From Arthrobacter oryzae (GTDB lineage Bacteria; Actinomycetota; Actinomycetes; Actinomycetales; Micrococcaceae), in the NCBI RefSeq assembly GCF_030812315.1, contig NZ_JAUSSM010000001.1:1-64000 (forward strand): DNA of 64,000 nt, read 5' to 3'. A model generated the notes under the pieces. It was not told the DNA's origin. It was given only the letters and a program-made list of their open reading frames with translations, and searched no databases. The stretch's first letter is position 1. Every line of letters starts with the position of its first letter. The translations under genes and the position numbers were made by a program. Positions 26,080 to 34,860 of the stretch are shown one piece after another.

Positions 26080-27498
26080 ATGGCACTGCTCGACGCCGAA
26101 AAGGAGATCGACGCCGCGACGCGGCACGACGCCGACAGGACACCCCGGCCACGCGCCGGGACCGCTGCAGCCTGGTACCGGAGCCGGCCGGCCCTGGGCA
26201 TCTCCGGCGAGCTGGTGACGCTGCTGGCCGTGCTGGCTGCCGCCATGTTCATCACCTCAAGGCTCGATGCGTGGGGCGAGCATGGGCTCGACTTCAGCGT
26301 GTACTGGCACGGCGGCAAGATCCTCAACGAAGCCGGCCAGGCGCCGTCGAACCTCTACAGCCGGACCGTGGGCTGGGCCGGCGGACCGGAACTGCCGTTC
26401 ACCTACCCGCCGTTCGCCGCCCTGCTGTTCAGCCTGCTGGCACGGCTGCCGGAAAAGTCGGCCCTGATGCTCTTCAATGCTGCCGGGGCGGCCGTGGCCG
26501 TGTGGGTCGCCGTGCGCGGCGTGCGGTACTGGAACGCCAAGCAGGACTGGCGCAGCACCTTCGGAGCCCCCGGGTTCAAGGCAACCTCCGGGTTCAAGGC
26601 AACCTCCGGGTTCAAAGTAACGCGGAACCGGTGGGGCGCCGTCATCTTGCTGCTGGCCGTCATCAACCTGGGGCCGTGGCGCGAAACCCTCGCGTTCGGC
26701 CAGATCAACATCCTGCTGATGGGAGTCATGGCGGCCGACCTCCTCGCCAGGAACCAGCGCTGGAACCAGGGTTTCCCCGGCCGCGGGTTCCTGGTGGGCA
26801 TGGCCGCCGGCATCAAACTGACGCCGCTGGTCTTCGGACTGTACTTCCTGGTGCGGAAAGACTGGCGCGGGCTGTTCAACATGGCCGGCGGGTTCGCTTT
26901 CACCGTGCTGCTGGGGTTGCTGATGCGGCCGGTGGAATCGTTCCAGTTCTGGCTGGAGATCCTCCCGGACACGTCCCGGATCGGCGGGGCGGGCTATGTG
27001 GACAACCTTTCGATCAAGGGTGCGCTGCTGCATTTCGGTGTTCCCGAGGCCGGCGTCACAGTGCCCTGGATCCTGCTCAGCATGCTAGTGGTGGGCGTGG
27101 GGGCCATGGTCATCAAAGCCGCCAGCGACCAGGGCGCCAGGGTCGTGGCCATATCGGCAACTGCGCTCACCATGCTCCTCATCAGCCCTGTTTCCTGGTC
27201 CCACCACTGGGTCTGGATGGCGGCGGTGCTCCCCGCGTTCGCCTGGACCCTGCGCGAGACGCCGCACCGCCAGCTGGTGACTCGCTGGCTCATGGGCGGA
27301 GTCCTGGGGGCCTCGATCTTCGTGTTCTTCTTTTCCCCCAAGAGCATCGGCGAGGCCCTGGGAGCGGAGAACCTGGACTTCCAGACGCCCGAGCCCTGGC
27401 TCATGGCCTCAAGCGCCGGAGTGTTCTGCGCGGTGGCCATCCTGGCCTGCTGGCTCGTGGTGCTCCGGCGGAACTCGCTGGCTGAGGTGCCCGGATGA
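26080..27498 (+). CDS. GT87/DUF2029 mannosyltransferase-like membrane protein, second copy
   Basis: A 472-residue paralogue of the gene at 22610. Shared blocks are LDFSVYWHGGKIL, FTYPPFAALLFSLLA, LGPWRETLAFGQINILLMG, PDTSRIGGAGYVDNLSIKG and LLISPVSWSHHWVWM. It differs by a charged N-terminal extension and an inserted repeat, GFKATS-GFKATS-GFK, in a loop before a membrane segment. ATG at 26080; the following SDR gene overlaps its stop by 4 bp. It is expected to use polyprenyl-phosphate sugar in cell-envelope synthesis; the acceptor is unknown. Confidence 0.88.
   Translation: MALLDAEKEIDAATRHDADRTPRPRAGTAAAWYRSRPALGISGELVTLLAVLAAAMFITSRLDAWGEHGLDFSVYWHGGKILNEAGQAPSNLYSRTVGWAGGPELPFTYPPFAALLFSLLARLPEKSALMLFNAAGAAVAVWVAVRGVRYWNAKQDWRSTFGAPGFKATSGFKATSGFKVTRNRWGAVILLLAVINLGPWRETLAFGQINILLMGVMAADLLARNQRWNQGFPGRGFLVGMAAGIKLTPLVFGLYFLVRKDWRGLFNMAGGFAFTVLLGLLMRPVESFQFWLEILPDTSRIGGAGYVDNLSIKGALLHFGVPEAGVTVPWILLSMLVVGVGAMVIKAASDQGARVVAISATALTMLLISPVSWSHHWVWMAAVLPAFAWTLRETPHRQLVTRWLMGGVLGASIFVFFFSPKSIGEALGAENLDFQTPEPWLMASSAGVFCAVAILACWLVVLRRNSLAEVPG
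26571..26624 (+). repeat. 18-bp in-frame tandem repeat inside the GT87 gene
   Basis: CGGGTTCAAGGCAACCTC is repeated exactly at 26571-26588 and 26589-26606, then a third copy (26607-26624) has diverged. It encodes GFKATS twice. The multiple of three keeps the frame, so copy number may vary between strains. Confidence 0.9.
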
Positions 27499-28241
27499 GC
27501 CGGACGGCACTGGTGACCGGCGTCGGCCGCCTGGCGGGAATCGGTGCCGGCGTTACCCGCCGCCTGGCAGCGGACGGCTGGGACCTGGTGCTGACGTACT
27601 GGCAGGACTACGACTCCCGGATGCCCTGGGGAGTCCAGCCGGACGACGTCGAACGCCTCCTGGCCGAGCTGGAAGCAACCGGCGCCCGCGTCGTTGCCCT
27701 GCCGGCGAATCTGGAGGACCCGCTGGCCGTGGACCGGCTCATGGCCGACGTGGCAGAACAGGTCGGGGCGCTGCAGGGCCTGGTGCTCAGCCACGCGGAG
27801 TCCGTGGACTCCGGTGTCCTGGACACCACGCTGGCGAGCTGGGAGCGGCATTTCGCCGTGAACACCCGGGCCAGCTGGCAGCTCATCGCGGCCTTTGCCA
27901 GGCAGACGGCGCACGACGGCGGCGCGATCGTTGCGCTGACCAGCGACCATACAGCGTTCAACCTGCCGTACGGTGCGTCCAAGGGAGCGCTGGACCGGAC
28001 GGTCATTGCCGCGGCAAGGGAGCTGGGCCCGCTCGGCATCACGGCGAATGTGCTCAATCCCGGACCCGTGGATACCGGCTGGATGGACGAGGAACTGCGT
28101 CTGGAACTCGCCCGCCGCCAGCCCGGCGGACGGCTCGGAACCCCCGCGGACGTGGCGGGGACGGTGGCGTTCCTGCTCTCGCCCGAGGGCCGCTGGGTGT
28201 CCGGTCAACTGATCAAGGCCGACGGCGGCTTCTCGGCCTAG
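27495..28241 (+). CDS. SDR-family oxidoreductase
   Basis: A 248-residue Rossmann dehydrogenase. The glycine-rich loop is atypical (ALVTGVGRLAGIGAGVTRRL) and the active-site Tyr/Lys pair YGASKG is present. After it come NVLNPGPVDTGWMDEE and the C-terminal GTVAFLLSPEGRWVSGQLIKADGGF. Ser/Thr at the usual catalytic serine lies in IVALTSDHT. It resembles 3-ketoacyl-reductase-like SDRs related to aminoglycoside-type resistance gene clusters. Translationally coupled to the GT87 gene, it may modify the same glycan. Confidence 0.88.
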   Translation: MSRTALVTGVGRLAGIGAGVTRRLAADGWDLVLTYWQDYDSRMPWGVQPDDVERLLAELEATGARVVALPANLEDPLAVDRLMADVAEQVGALQGLVLSHAESVDSGVLDTTLASWERHFAVNTRASWQLIAAFARQTAHDGGAIVALTSDHTAFNLPYGASKGALDRTVIAAARELGPLGITANVLNPGPVDTGWMDEELRLELARRQPGGRLGTPADVAGTVAFLLSPEGRWVSGQLIKADGGFSA

Positions 28242-28262
28242 CTCCCCGCACCCGGGTCCCAG

Positions 28263-28328
28263 CCCAACTAGCTCGCAGTTAACGTCGTCAAAAGCGCTTT
28301 TGACGACGTTAACTGCGAGCTAGTTGGG
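28263..28328. repeat. Perfect 66-bp palindrome, intergenic family A copy 1
   Basis: Two 33-bp arms with no mismatch and no spacer. The left arm starts CCCAACTAGCTCGCAGTTAA and the centre is AAAAGC-GCTTTT. It lies between the stop codons of the convergent SDR and acyl-CoA dehydrogenase genes. A related copy lies at 52012-52081. It could be a bidirectional terminator or a mobile palindromic unit. Confidence 0.93.
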
Positions 28329-28333
28329 AGGGG

Positions 28334-29533
28334 TTACCGGAACGCGCCGATGCCGGTGATGTGCTGGCCCAGGATCAGGGTGTGGACCTCGTCGGTGCCC
28401 TCGTACGTGCGTACCGACTCGAGGTTGGCGGCGTGCCGCAGCGGCGAGTAATCCAGGGTGATGCCGTTGCCGCCCAGGATGGATCGGGCCTCCCGCGCGA
28501 TGGCCAGGGCCTCACGGACGTTGTTCAGCTTGCCGAGGGAGATCTGCTCGGGCTGCAGGGTACCTGCGTCCTTGAGCCGGCCCAGGTGAAGGGCGAGCAT
28601 GGTGCCCTTCTGGACCTCCAGGAGCATGTTCACCAGCTTCTCCTGGGTGAGCTGGTATCCGGCCAGCGGCCTGCCGAACTGGAGCCGCTCCTGTGCGTAC
28701 TTCAGGGCGACTTCATAGGAATCGCGGGCGGCACCCATGGCACCCCAGACAATCCCGTACCGCGCCTCGTTGAGGCAGGTGAAGGGGCCGCGCAGTCCAC
28801 GGGCACCCGGCAGCAGCGCCTCGGGTCCCAGCCTCACGCCGTCGAACGCCACATCGCACTGGATCGAGGCGCGCATCGAAAGCTTGCGGCCGATCGGCGT
28901 CGCCGTGACCCCGGGCGTGCCAGCCGGCACCAGGAAGCCGCGCACGCCGTCGTCGGTCATGGCCCACACCACCATGACCCCCGCAACGGACGCGAGTCCG
29001 ATCCAGCGCTTGGCGCCGTCCAGCACCCAGGCGGCGTCGTCCCCGGACCCGTCGCGGCGGGCCACAGTCGTCATCGAGGACGGGTCGGATCCCGCGGTGG
29101 GTTCGGTTAGGGCGAAGCAGCCGATCACCTCTCCGGCGGCCATCCGGGGGAGCCACTCCTGCTTCTGGTCCTCGGACCCCCACCGGTGGATAGCGGTCAT
29201 GGCCAGGGATCCCTGGACCGATACGAAGGTGCGGATTCCGGAGTCCCCGGCCTCCAGTTCCATCGCGGCAAGGCCGTATTCGACGGCGGAGCGGCCCGGG
29301 CAGCCGTAGCCCTCCAGATGCATTCCGAGGACGCCCAGTTCGCCGAGTTCGGGGGCCAGGTCGAGCGGAAACACGGCGTCGTCATACCAGCGGGCGATGT
29401 CCGGCTTGATCCGTTGCTCCGTGAAGTCGCGGATCCGTTCCCGGACCGCAAGCTCCGCAGGGGTCAGCAGGGCATCCAGTGCCAAGACGTCGGAGGGGTC
29501 CGAAACGGCGGGAACGTCAGCAGCGTTGCTCAT
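28334..29533 (-). CDS. gcdH: Glutaryl-CoA dehydrogenase-like acyl-CoA dehydrogenase
   Basis: A 399-residue FAD enzyme. It aligns with glutaryl-CoA dehydrogenase over its length: GIRTFVSVQGSLAM keeps the Arg that binds the glutaryl carboxylate, FALTEPTAGSDPSSM, then KLSMRASIQCDVAFDGV and GPFTCLNEARYGIVWGAMGA. The catalytic Glu378 lies in TYEGTDEVHTLILG. It should oxidise and decarboxylate glutaryl-CoA to crotonyl-CoA in lysine or tryptophan breakdown. The neighbouring APC permease (22 bp downstream) may import a related amino acid, though the ETF partner is not in the window. Confidence 0.9.
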   Translation of the reverse strand: MSNAADVPAVSDPSDVLALDALLTPAELAVRERIRDFTEQRIKPDIARWYDDAVFPLDLAPELGELGVLGMHLEGYGCPGRSAVEYGLAAMELEAGDSGIRTFVSVQGSLAMTAIHRWGSEDQKQEWLPRMAAGEVIGCFALTEPTAGSDPSSMTTVARRDGSGDDAAWVLDGAKRWIGLASVAGVMVVWAMTDDGVRGFLVPAGTPGVTATPIGRKLSMRASIQCDVAFDGVRLGPEALLPGARGLRGPFTCLNEARYGIVWGAMGAARDSYEVALKYAQERLQFGRPLAGYQLTQEKLVNMLLEVQKGTMLALHLGRLKDAGTLQPEQISLGKLNNVREALAIAREARSILGGNGITLDYSPLRHAANLESVRTYEGTDEVHTLILGQHITGIGAFR

Positions 29534-29555
29534 TGGAGCATCCTACGGGTTGCCC

Positions 29556-31040
29556 CTACCGGTTGCTCGGCACCGGCCGCTGTGCCAGGAAGTAGCCCCG
29601 CGTGGCGGGGGCGAAACGGCACACCGCGGCCAGCACCACGCCCAGCGCCAGCAGGACCACGCCGCTGACGAACGCGCCGCCCACACCAAAGATTTCCGTG
29701 TCGCCATAGGCCGGGTCCCACATCTGCACGGCGGAAATGAAGAACGCTGCGGTCAGCATCAGCGCGCCGAGCAGCGGCAGTATGCCCCGGAACCAGAGGT
29801 TGCGGGCGGAATCGCGCAGGGTGCCGCGGAAGAACCAGAAGCACGCGAAACCGGTCAGCGCGTAGTAGAACGCGATGAACAGGCTGATCGCGCTGATGGA
29901 GTCGGAGAGCAGGTTCTGGCTCAGGAAGCTCATGGCCACGTAGTACACGACGGCGGCGGCTCCCATCACCTGCGTGGAGAACCCCGGCGTCTGGTTGCGC
30001 TCGTGGACCTCGCCGAACTTGGCCGGCAGTGCACCGTGCACGCCCATGGACAGCGTGCCGCGGGCGGTGGGAAGGATGGTGGTCTGGGTCGAGGACAGCA
30101 CCGAAGCCAGCACTGCCACGACGATCAGCCAGCCCCAAGGCCCCAGCACCACGTCCTTCATGGCCAGGAAGACGTCATCCTGGTTCTCGGCGTTGCCCAG
30201 CCCGATCCCGTCCGTGCCCACGGTGGCATACATCATCACCAGCAGGGCCACGGAGACGTAAATGGCCACCAGCACGAAGGCGGAGATGACGGCGCCGCGG
30301 CCGGGGGTCTTGGCAGGGTTCTCGGTTTCCTCATTCACGGCCAGGCAGGTGTCCCAGCCCCAGTAGATGAAGAGTGCGAGCAGCGCCCCGTGCACCACCG
30401 CGCCCGGATCAGCGAAGGCCCCGGCCGGGTTGAACCACTCGATGTCGAAGGCCTGCCCCTCGGGGGCGCCGCCCGCGATCCGGAAGATGATGGCAAGGGC
30501 GAATATGCCCAGCGAGACATACTGCACGTACGTCAGGACGCGCTGGACGTGCTCGCCCAGCCGGATGCCGCGGTAGTTCACCAGGGTCATAAAGACGATG
30601 AACACCACGCCCGTGGCCGTCACCACCAGGTCGTTTTCGGCCAGTGAACCGTCACCGATCAGCAGCCACAGGTATTGCCCGGCCACCTGCGCCAGGTTGG
30701 CGAGGACCACAATGCCGGCCAGGGCAACGCCCCAGCCGCCCAGCCAGCCGGCCCAGGGACCGAACGCCCGGCGGGCCCAGATGAAGGTGGTACCGCAGTC
30801 CGGCATCGCGCTGTTCAGTTCCCGGAAGGCGTAGGCGATGAAGAGCACCGGCACGAAACCAAGAAGCAGGATCAGCGGCGTGTAGTTGCCGTTGACCGCG
30901 ACAATCAGGCCCAGCGTGGCCGCCAGCGAATAGACGGGTGCGGTGGAGGCCAGCCCCAGCATGACGGAGTCGCCGAGGTCCAGGATGCCGGCGTGCAGCC
31001 CCTTGGATGGAACTTCCGCCGTCGGCGTCCCTGTGGTCAT
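29556..31040 (-). CDS. APC-superfamily amino acid/polyamine permease
   Basis: A 494-residue transporter with about 12-13 membrane segments. TM1 region GLASTAPVYSLAATLGLIVA, AYAFRELNSAMPDCGTTFIWARRAFGPWAGWLGGW and LFIYWGWDTCLAVNEETENPAKTPGRG are typical of the APC family. Start at 31040 (MTTGTPTAEV) overlaps the stop of the YgiC-like gene by 4 bp. The coupling suggests the transported compound feeds or leaves that ligase. Substrate unknown; a polyamine is an attractive guess. Confidence 0.9.
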   Translation of the reverse strand: MTTGTPTAEVPSKGLHAGILDLGDSVMLGLASTAPVYSLAATLGLIVAVNGNYTPLILLLGFVPVLFIAYAFRELNSAMPDCGTTFIWARRAFGPWAGWLGGWGVALAGIVVLANLAQVAGQYLWLLIGDGSLAENDLVVTATGVVFIVFMTLVNYRGIRLGEHVQRVLTYVQYVSLGIFALAIIFRIAGGAPEGQAFDIEWFNPAGAFADPGAVVHGALLALFIYWGWDTCLAVNEETENPAKTPGRGAVISAFVLVAIYVSVALLVMMYATVGTDGIGLGNAENQDDVFLAMKDVVLGPWGWLIVVAVLASVLSSTQTTILPTARGTLSMGVHGALPAKFGEVHERNQTPGFSTQVMGAAAVVYYVAMSFLSQNLLSDSISAISLFIAFYYALTGFACFWFFRGTLRDSARNLWFRGILPLLGALMLTAAFFISAVQMWDPAYGDTEIFGVGGAFVSGVVLLALGVVLAAVCRFAPATRGYFLAQRPVPSNR

Positions 31041-32257
31041 AGTGCGATCCCTGCTTTGCTGGAGGAGGCCGAGGCGGCCTGGACTGAAGGAGGCGCCGGA
31101 GAGTCGATGGTGTTGGGGACGAACCGGCAGAAGTAATCGGTGATGGGGCCGTCGGACTCGCGGATGCCGCAGCCAACGGACTCGCCGTCCACCACCCACA
31201 GGCCCAGGACGGGATGGTTGCCGTCGAAATCGGGCAGGGAATGGAATTGCTGGTAGCACCAGCCTTCGCGCCCGTAGCCGCCCGGCTGCTCCATATTGAT
31301 GCCGGCGGCATGGATCTTGATGTTGTCCCCTTCACGGCCGTGCAGCGGCTTGGCCACCCATTCCTTCAGGGGGCCGGGCTCGTGGAGATACGCCGGGAGC
31401 AGGTTCGGGTGGTCCGGGTAGAGGTGCCACAGTGCCGCCAGCAGCGCCTTGTTGGACAGGAGCATCTTCCAAGCCGGCTCCACCCAGCGCGGGTTGTGGG
31501 CACGCTGCAGCAGGCGCTGGCCGAACGGCTCCTTCATCATCAGTTCCCACGGATACAGCTTGAAGATGGTGCTGATCATGAAGTTGTCCAGGTCCACAAA
31601 GCGGTTCAGGTTGGGGTCCCAGCCGATGTCCGACATATTGATGCCGATGGTGGTCCAGCCGCCCTGGCCTGCGACGTCGCGCATGTAGGCGGCGGTCATC
31701 CAGTCCTCGCCGGACTGCTCCGCTTCCGAGTGCGCAATGTGCAGGGTGCTCATGCCGGTGCGGTACTGCAGCTTCTTCCACTGCCGGATGAGGGCTTCGT
31801 GGATGCCGTTCCACTGGTCCTTCTCCGGGAACACATCCTGCAGCCAGAACCACTGTGCCACGGACGCCTCGATCAGGCCGGTGGGGGTGTCCGCGTTGTA
31901 CTCGAGCATCTTCGCGGGGCCGCCCCGGCCGTCGTACACGAAGTCGAAGCGGCCGTAGATGTCCATGTCGCCGGCCTGCAGCGATTCCGCGGCGAGTTCA
32001 AGCGCCTGCGGCCCGATTCCGATGTTGCCCATGGCCCCGGTAGCGAGGTATTTGGCCGCTTCAAGGCACATCAAATGCATGTCCTCGGCGGTCTTCTCGA
32101 GGGTTTCCACCTCATCCATGGTGAATTCGTAGTACGCCGATTCGTTCCAGTACTCGATCTTCTTGCCGTCCGGCATGGTGGTGGTGGAAAAGACCAGCCC
32201 CTGTTCCTCGATCTTCTGCTTCCAGTCGGGCCTGGGGGTTGCCTGCAGTCGCCTCAC
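31037..32257 (-). CDS. Glutathionylspermidine synthase-family ATP-grasp ligase (YgiC/YjfC-like)
   Basis: A 406-residue protein of the GSP_synth family: YYEFTMDEVETLEKTAEDMHLMCLEAAKY, YGRFDFVYDGRGGPAKMLEYNADTPTGLIEASVAQWFW, then a C-terminal ATP-grasp portion with EPFGQRLL and LLPAYLHEPGP...VAKPLHGREGDNI. Unlike E. coli Gss it has no amidase domain, so it matches YgiC/YjfC, whose substrates are unknown. Actinobacteria make mycothiol instead of glutathione, so another amine/acid pair is likely. It is coupled to the permease downstream and lies 3 bp after the YgiB-like gene. Confidence 0.9.
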   Translation of the reverse strand: MRRLQATPRPDWKQKIEEQGLVFSTTTMPDGKKIEYWNESAYYEFTMDEVETLEKTAEDMHLMCLEAAKYLATGAMGNIGIGPQALELAAESLQAGDMDIYGRFDFVYDGRGGPAKMLEYNADTPTGLIEASVAQWFWLQDVFPEKDQWNGIHEALIRQWKKLQYRTGMSTLHIAHSEAEQSGEDWMTAAYMRDVAGQGGWTTIGINMSDIGWDPNLNRFVDLDNFMISTIFKLYPWELMMKEPFGQRLLQRAHNPRWVEPAWKMLLSNKALLAALWHLYPDHPNLLPAYLHEPGPLKEWVAKPLHGREGDNIKIHAAGINMEQPGGYGREGWCYQQFHSLPDFDGNHPVLGLWVVDGESVGCGIRESDGPITDYFCRFVPNTIDSPAPPSVQAASASSSKAGIAL

Positions 32258-32260
32258 GCC

Positions 32261-33076
32261 CTAGCCACCTGTGCTTCCACCCTTGGAGCTGCTGCCGAAG
32301 CCGCCCCTGCTGACCGTTCCGCCCTTGGTGCTGTAGCCTTTGGACGTTTTGGCCCCCTGCGGGACGGTCTTGGTGAAGCCGGTGTATTGCGAGCGGTTCT
32401 GCCCGACGGCCGGGACGCTGGCGCCGCGCGAGTAGAAGTACCAGGCATAGATGGCTGAGCTCCGCCCGGCACTGCTGCTGTTGTCGCACTGGGTGTCTTC
32501 CACGCGCTCGCCGGTTTCGTCGTTGAAGCAGACCTGCGCGTAGTCGGCCTCCGCTTCGTTGCTGGCCACGATGGCGGTGATGGTGCCCGCCAGCAGGGCA
32601 GTAACGCCGAGTCCGACGACGACGGTACGGCGCTGCGAGCGCTTCTTGCGTGCCGCTGCCTCCCGTTCGCGTTCGCGTTCGAAGGGGTCGATCACCGGAC
32701 CCGGACCGGTTCCAGGCGCTGGGACCGGGCCCGGTCCTTGACCGGGTCCAGCTGCCGCGCCCTTCTGGCGCCGTCCGGCTTTTCTTCCAGCTTCGGGTTG
32801 TGCGCCTGGCGCTGCTGAACCGCCAAGCAAGTCCGGACGGAGCTCCGGTTTCGGGACCTGCCACGGCGGCAGTTGGCCGCTGGCAGGATCGTGCGGCTGC
32901 GGCGTGAAATCTTCGGGGGAGGTCATCCAGCCGGGCTCGGACGCATCCGGCCCGGACGTACCCGGCCCGCCGGGCGCCGCTGACCCGCCGTCCGGTCCCT
33001 GCGGTCCGGAACGGGTGTTCTTCGGATCCTTCTTTGGATCCTTTGAAGGATCCTTATTCGGGTCCTGCGGCTCCAT
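32261..33076 (-). CDS. YgiB/DUF1190-like membrane-anchored protein
   Basis: A 271-residue protein. Residues 1 to about 140 are charged and Pro/Gly-rich with KDP repeats (KDPSKDPKKDPKN). One membrane helix follows (RRTVVVGLGVTALLAGTITAIV), then an outside domain with YAQVCFNDETGERVEDTQCDN and AIYAWYFYSRGASVPAVGQ, and a Gly/Ser tail. This C-terminal part resembles DUF1190 (YgiB), and the E. coli ygiB and ygiC genes are likewise adjacent. Start at 33076 chosen for AAGGGGGA upstream; MDNQ at 33097 has a weaker site. Assignment is moderate. Confidence 0.72.
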   Translation of the reverse strand: MEPQDPNKDPSKDPKKDPKNTRSGPQGPDGGSAAPGGPGTSGPDASEPGWMTSPEDFTPQPHDPASGQLPPWQVPKPELRPDLLGGSAAPGAQPEAGRKAGRRQKGAAAGPGQGPGPVPAPGTGPGPVIDPFEREREREAAARKKRSQRRTVVVGLGVTALLAGTITAIVASNEAEADYAQVCFNDETGERVEDTQCDNSSSAGRSSAIYAWYFYSRGASVPAVGQNRSQYTGFTKTVPQGAKTSKGYSTKGGTVSRGGFGSSSKGGSTGG

Positions 33077-33270
33077 GGGTCCCCCTTGGTTGTCCATGCT
33101 GAATCTGTGACCTGCCACGCGCCCCAATGCCGCGTGGCCATGTGCATGGCCATGCGCGTGCAACGGGCATGGCAAGGCACAGTTGTGTAAATCCTGAAGT
33201 CAGCCTAGTGCCTGAAGGGAGGTCCTGGTAACGGAAAACGGGGGAGAACTGCCCATGCCAAGATGGAGCC

Positions 33271-34860
33271 ATGGCTGCAGTTGAACCCGCCCGTTCCAGC
33301 GCCCCGCGCTCCGGCCCCGCCGGTTACGGGACGGCACACTCGGCGCTTCAGGGTATTGGGCGGAGCCGCTTCGTCTTCGGCATGGTCCTCGCCGTGCTCC
33401 TGCCCCCTGCCGTGGAAGTCCTCGTAACGCTGGCGGGGTACCGGAATTTCAGCATCATCATGCTGCTGCATCTGGCCGTGGCCGTGGCAGTGGCTGCCAT
33501 CGGGGGACTGTGGCCCGCTGTCGTGGCAGCTGTCCTGGGCACAACGCTCCTCAATTATTTCTCCGCGGATCCCGTGGGCTCGCTGTCCATCGCCGATCCC
33601 TCCACGTTGTTCACTCTTCTGGTGTTCCTGGCGGTCGCCTGCAGCGTTGCCCTCGCGGTCGGCCTGGCGACCCGCCGGGCTGAGGAAGCCGCGAGGTCCG
33701 GGGCCGAAGCCACCGCACTGAGCGAGCTTTCCCTGCGGATCCTCAGTTCCGACGGCAGCCTGGAGACGTTCCTTGAGAAGGTCCGCGGCCGGCTGGCCGT
33801 GGACGCCGTCACCCTGCTGGCCGGAAGCGGCCCGGCCGCCGCGGCCGGCCCGCCCGGAACGGGGTCCTCCACGGGCAGCCGCCCGGGGCGCGGGCAGGGC
33901 AGCAATACGGAGTGGGCCGTGGTTGCCAGTGCCGGGACCAGCCCGCCGGTGACCCATGCGGCCGCCGACCACACCGCCGTCGTCGATTCCCGCTACACGC
34001 TGCTGATCAACGGCGGGCCGCCGGCCGGCCAGCCCTTTTCCGGCCAGCATCAGCGGATGCTGGCCGCCTTCGGCGCATTCCTGGTGGCCATCCTGGAACG
34101 CCGGCAACTGGTGGCGAGCATGCAGGACAACCAGCGTCTCTCCGAGGGCAACAAGATGCGCACGTCCATCCTGAGGGCCGTCAGCCACGACCTGCGTACA
34201 CCGCTGGCCGGGATCAAGCTGGCGGTCAGCAGCCTCCGCCAGGAGGATGTGCGGTTTTCCCCGGAGGATGAACGGGAACTGCTCGCCACCATCGAGGATT
34301 CAGCCGACCGCCTGGACCACCTGATCGGCAACCTCCTGGACATGTCCCGGATCACGGCTGACTCCGTCAACCCGCTCCTGGGCGGACTGGGGTGGGCGGA
34401 CGTGCTGCCGGAGGCGCTAAGGGGATTGCCCGCGGGGCGGATCCGGGTGGAACTGCCGCCCAACCTTCCCCGGGTGGAGGCCGACGCCGGGATGCTGGAG
34501 CGCGTGGTGGCCAACCTGGTGGAGAACGCACTCAAATACGCGCCGGATGCCGATGTGGTGCTGACGGCGCGCGCGGGGGAGGGGATCGCGCTCGCGGGCC
34601 GGCCCGCGAGCGAATTCCGCGTGGTGGACCAGGGGGCGGGTGTGGCCCCGGCGGCTGTGCTGGACATGTTCCGGCCGTTCCAGCGGCTCAACGATTCCCA
34701 GCGCACGGACGCGGGCCGCAACGTAGGGATCGGGCTTGGCCTTGCTGTGGCCAACGGCTTCACCGAAGCCATGGGAGGAACCCTGGCAGCGGAGCCGACG
34801 CCGGGCGGCGGGCTGACCATGGTGGTCACCTTGCCGCTGTGGGAGGGTCCGCTGCCGTGA
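33271..34860 (+). CDS. kdpD: KdpD-like sensor histidine kinase lacking the N-terminal Kdp domains
   Basis: A 529-residue membrane kinase. Four hydrophobic segments of the DUF4118 type (about 33-130, LPPAVEVLVTLAGYRNFSIIMLLHLAVAV) lead to a GAF-like region, then the kinase core: phospho-acceptor His306 in AVSHDLRTPLAG, N-box LVENALKYAP, G boxes VDQGAGV and GIGLGLAVANGF. Full-length KdpD has two more domains in front (KdpD sensor and USP), which are absent. The response regulator starts inside its stop codon (GTGA). No kdpFABC genes are in the window, so the target may not be the Kdp pump. Confidence 0.9.
   Translation: MAAVEPARSSAPRSGPAGYGTAHSALQGIGRSRFVFGMVLAVLLPPAVEVLVTLAGYRNFSIIMLLHLAVAVAVAAIGGLWPAVVAAVLGTTLLNYFSADPVGSLSIADPSTLFTLLVFLAVACSVALAVGLATRRAEEAARSGAEATALSELSLRILSSDGSLETFLEKVRGRLAVDAVTLLAGSGPAAAAGPPGTGSSTGSRPGRGQGSNTEWAVVASAGTSPPVTHAAADHTAVVDSRYTLLINGGPPAGQPFSGQHQRMLAAFGAFLVAILERRQLVASMQDNQRLSEGNKMRTSILRAVSHDLRTPLAGIKLAVSSLRQEDVRFSPEDERELLATIEDSADRLDHLIGNLLDMSRITADSVNPLLGGLGWADVLPEALRGLPAGRIRVELPPNLPRVEADAGMLERVVANLVENALKYAPDADVVLTARAGEGIALAGRPASEFRVVDQGAGVAPAAVLDMFRPFQRLNDSQRTDAGRNVGIGLGLAVANGFTEAMGGTLAAEPTPGGGLTMVVTLPLWEGPLP

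Noticed and set aside
26571..26624. CRISPR-like repeats
   Set aside because: The units are contiguous 18-mers inside a gene, without spacers. No CRISPR array or cas gene is in the window.
28263..28328. Terminal inverted repeat of an insertion sequence
   Set aside because: No transposase gene or second matching end lies close by, and the arms meet with no interior.
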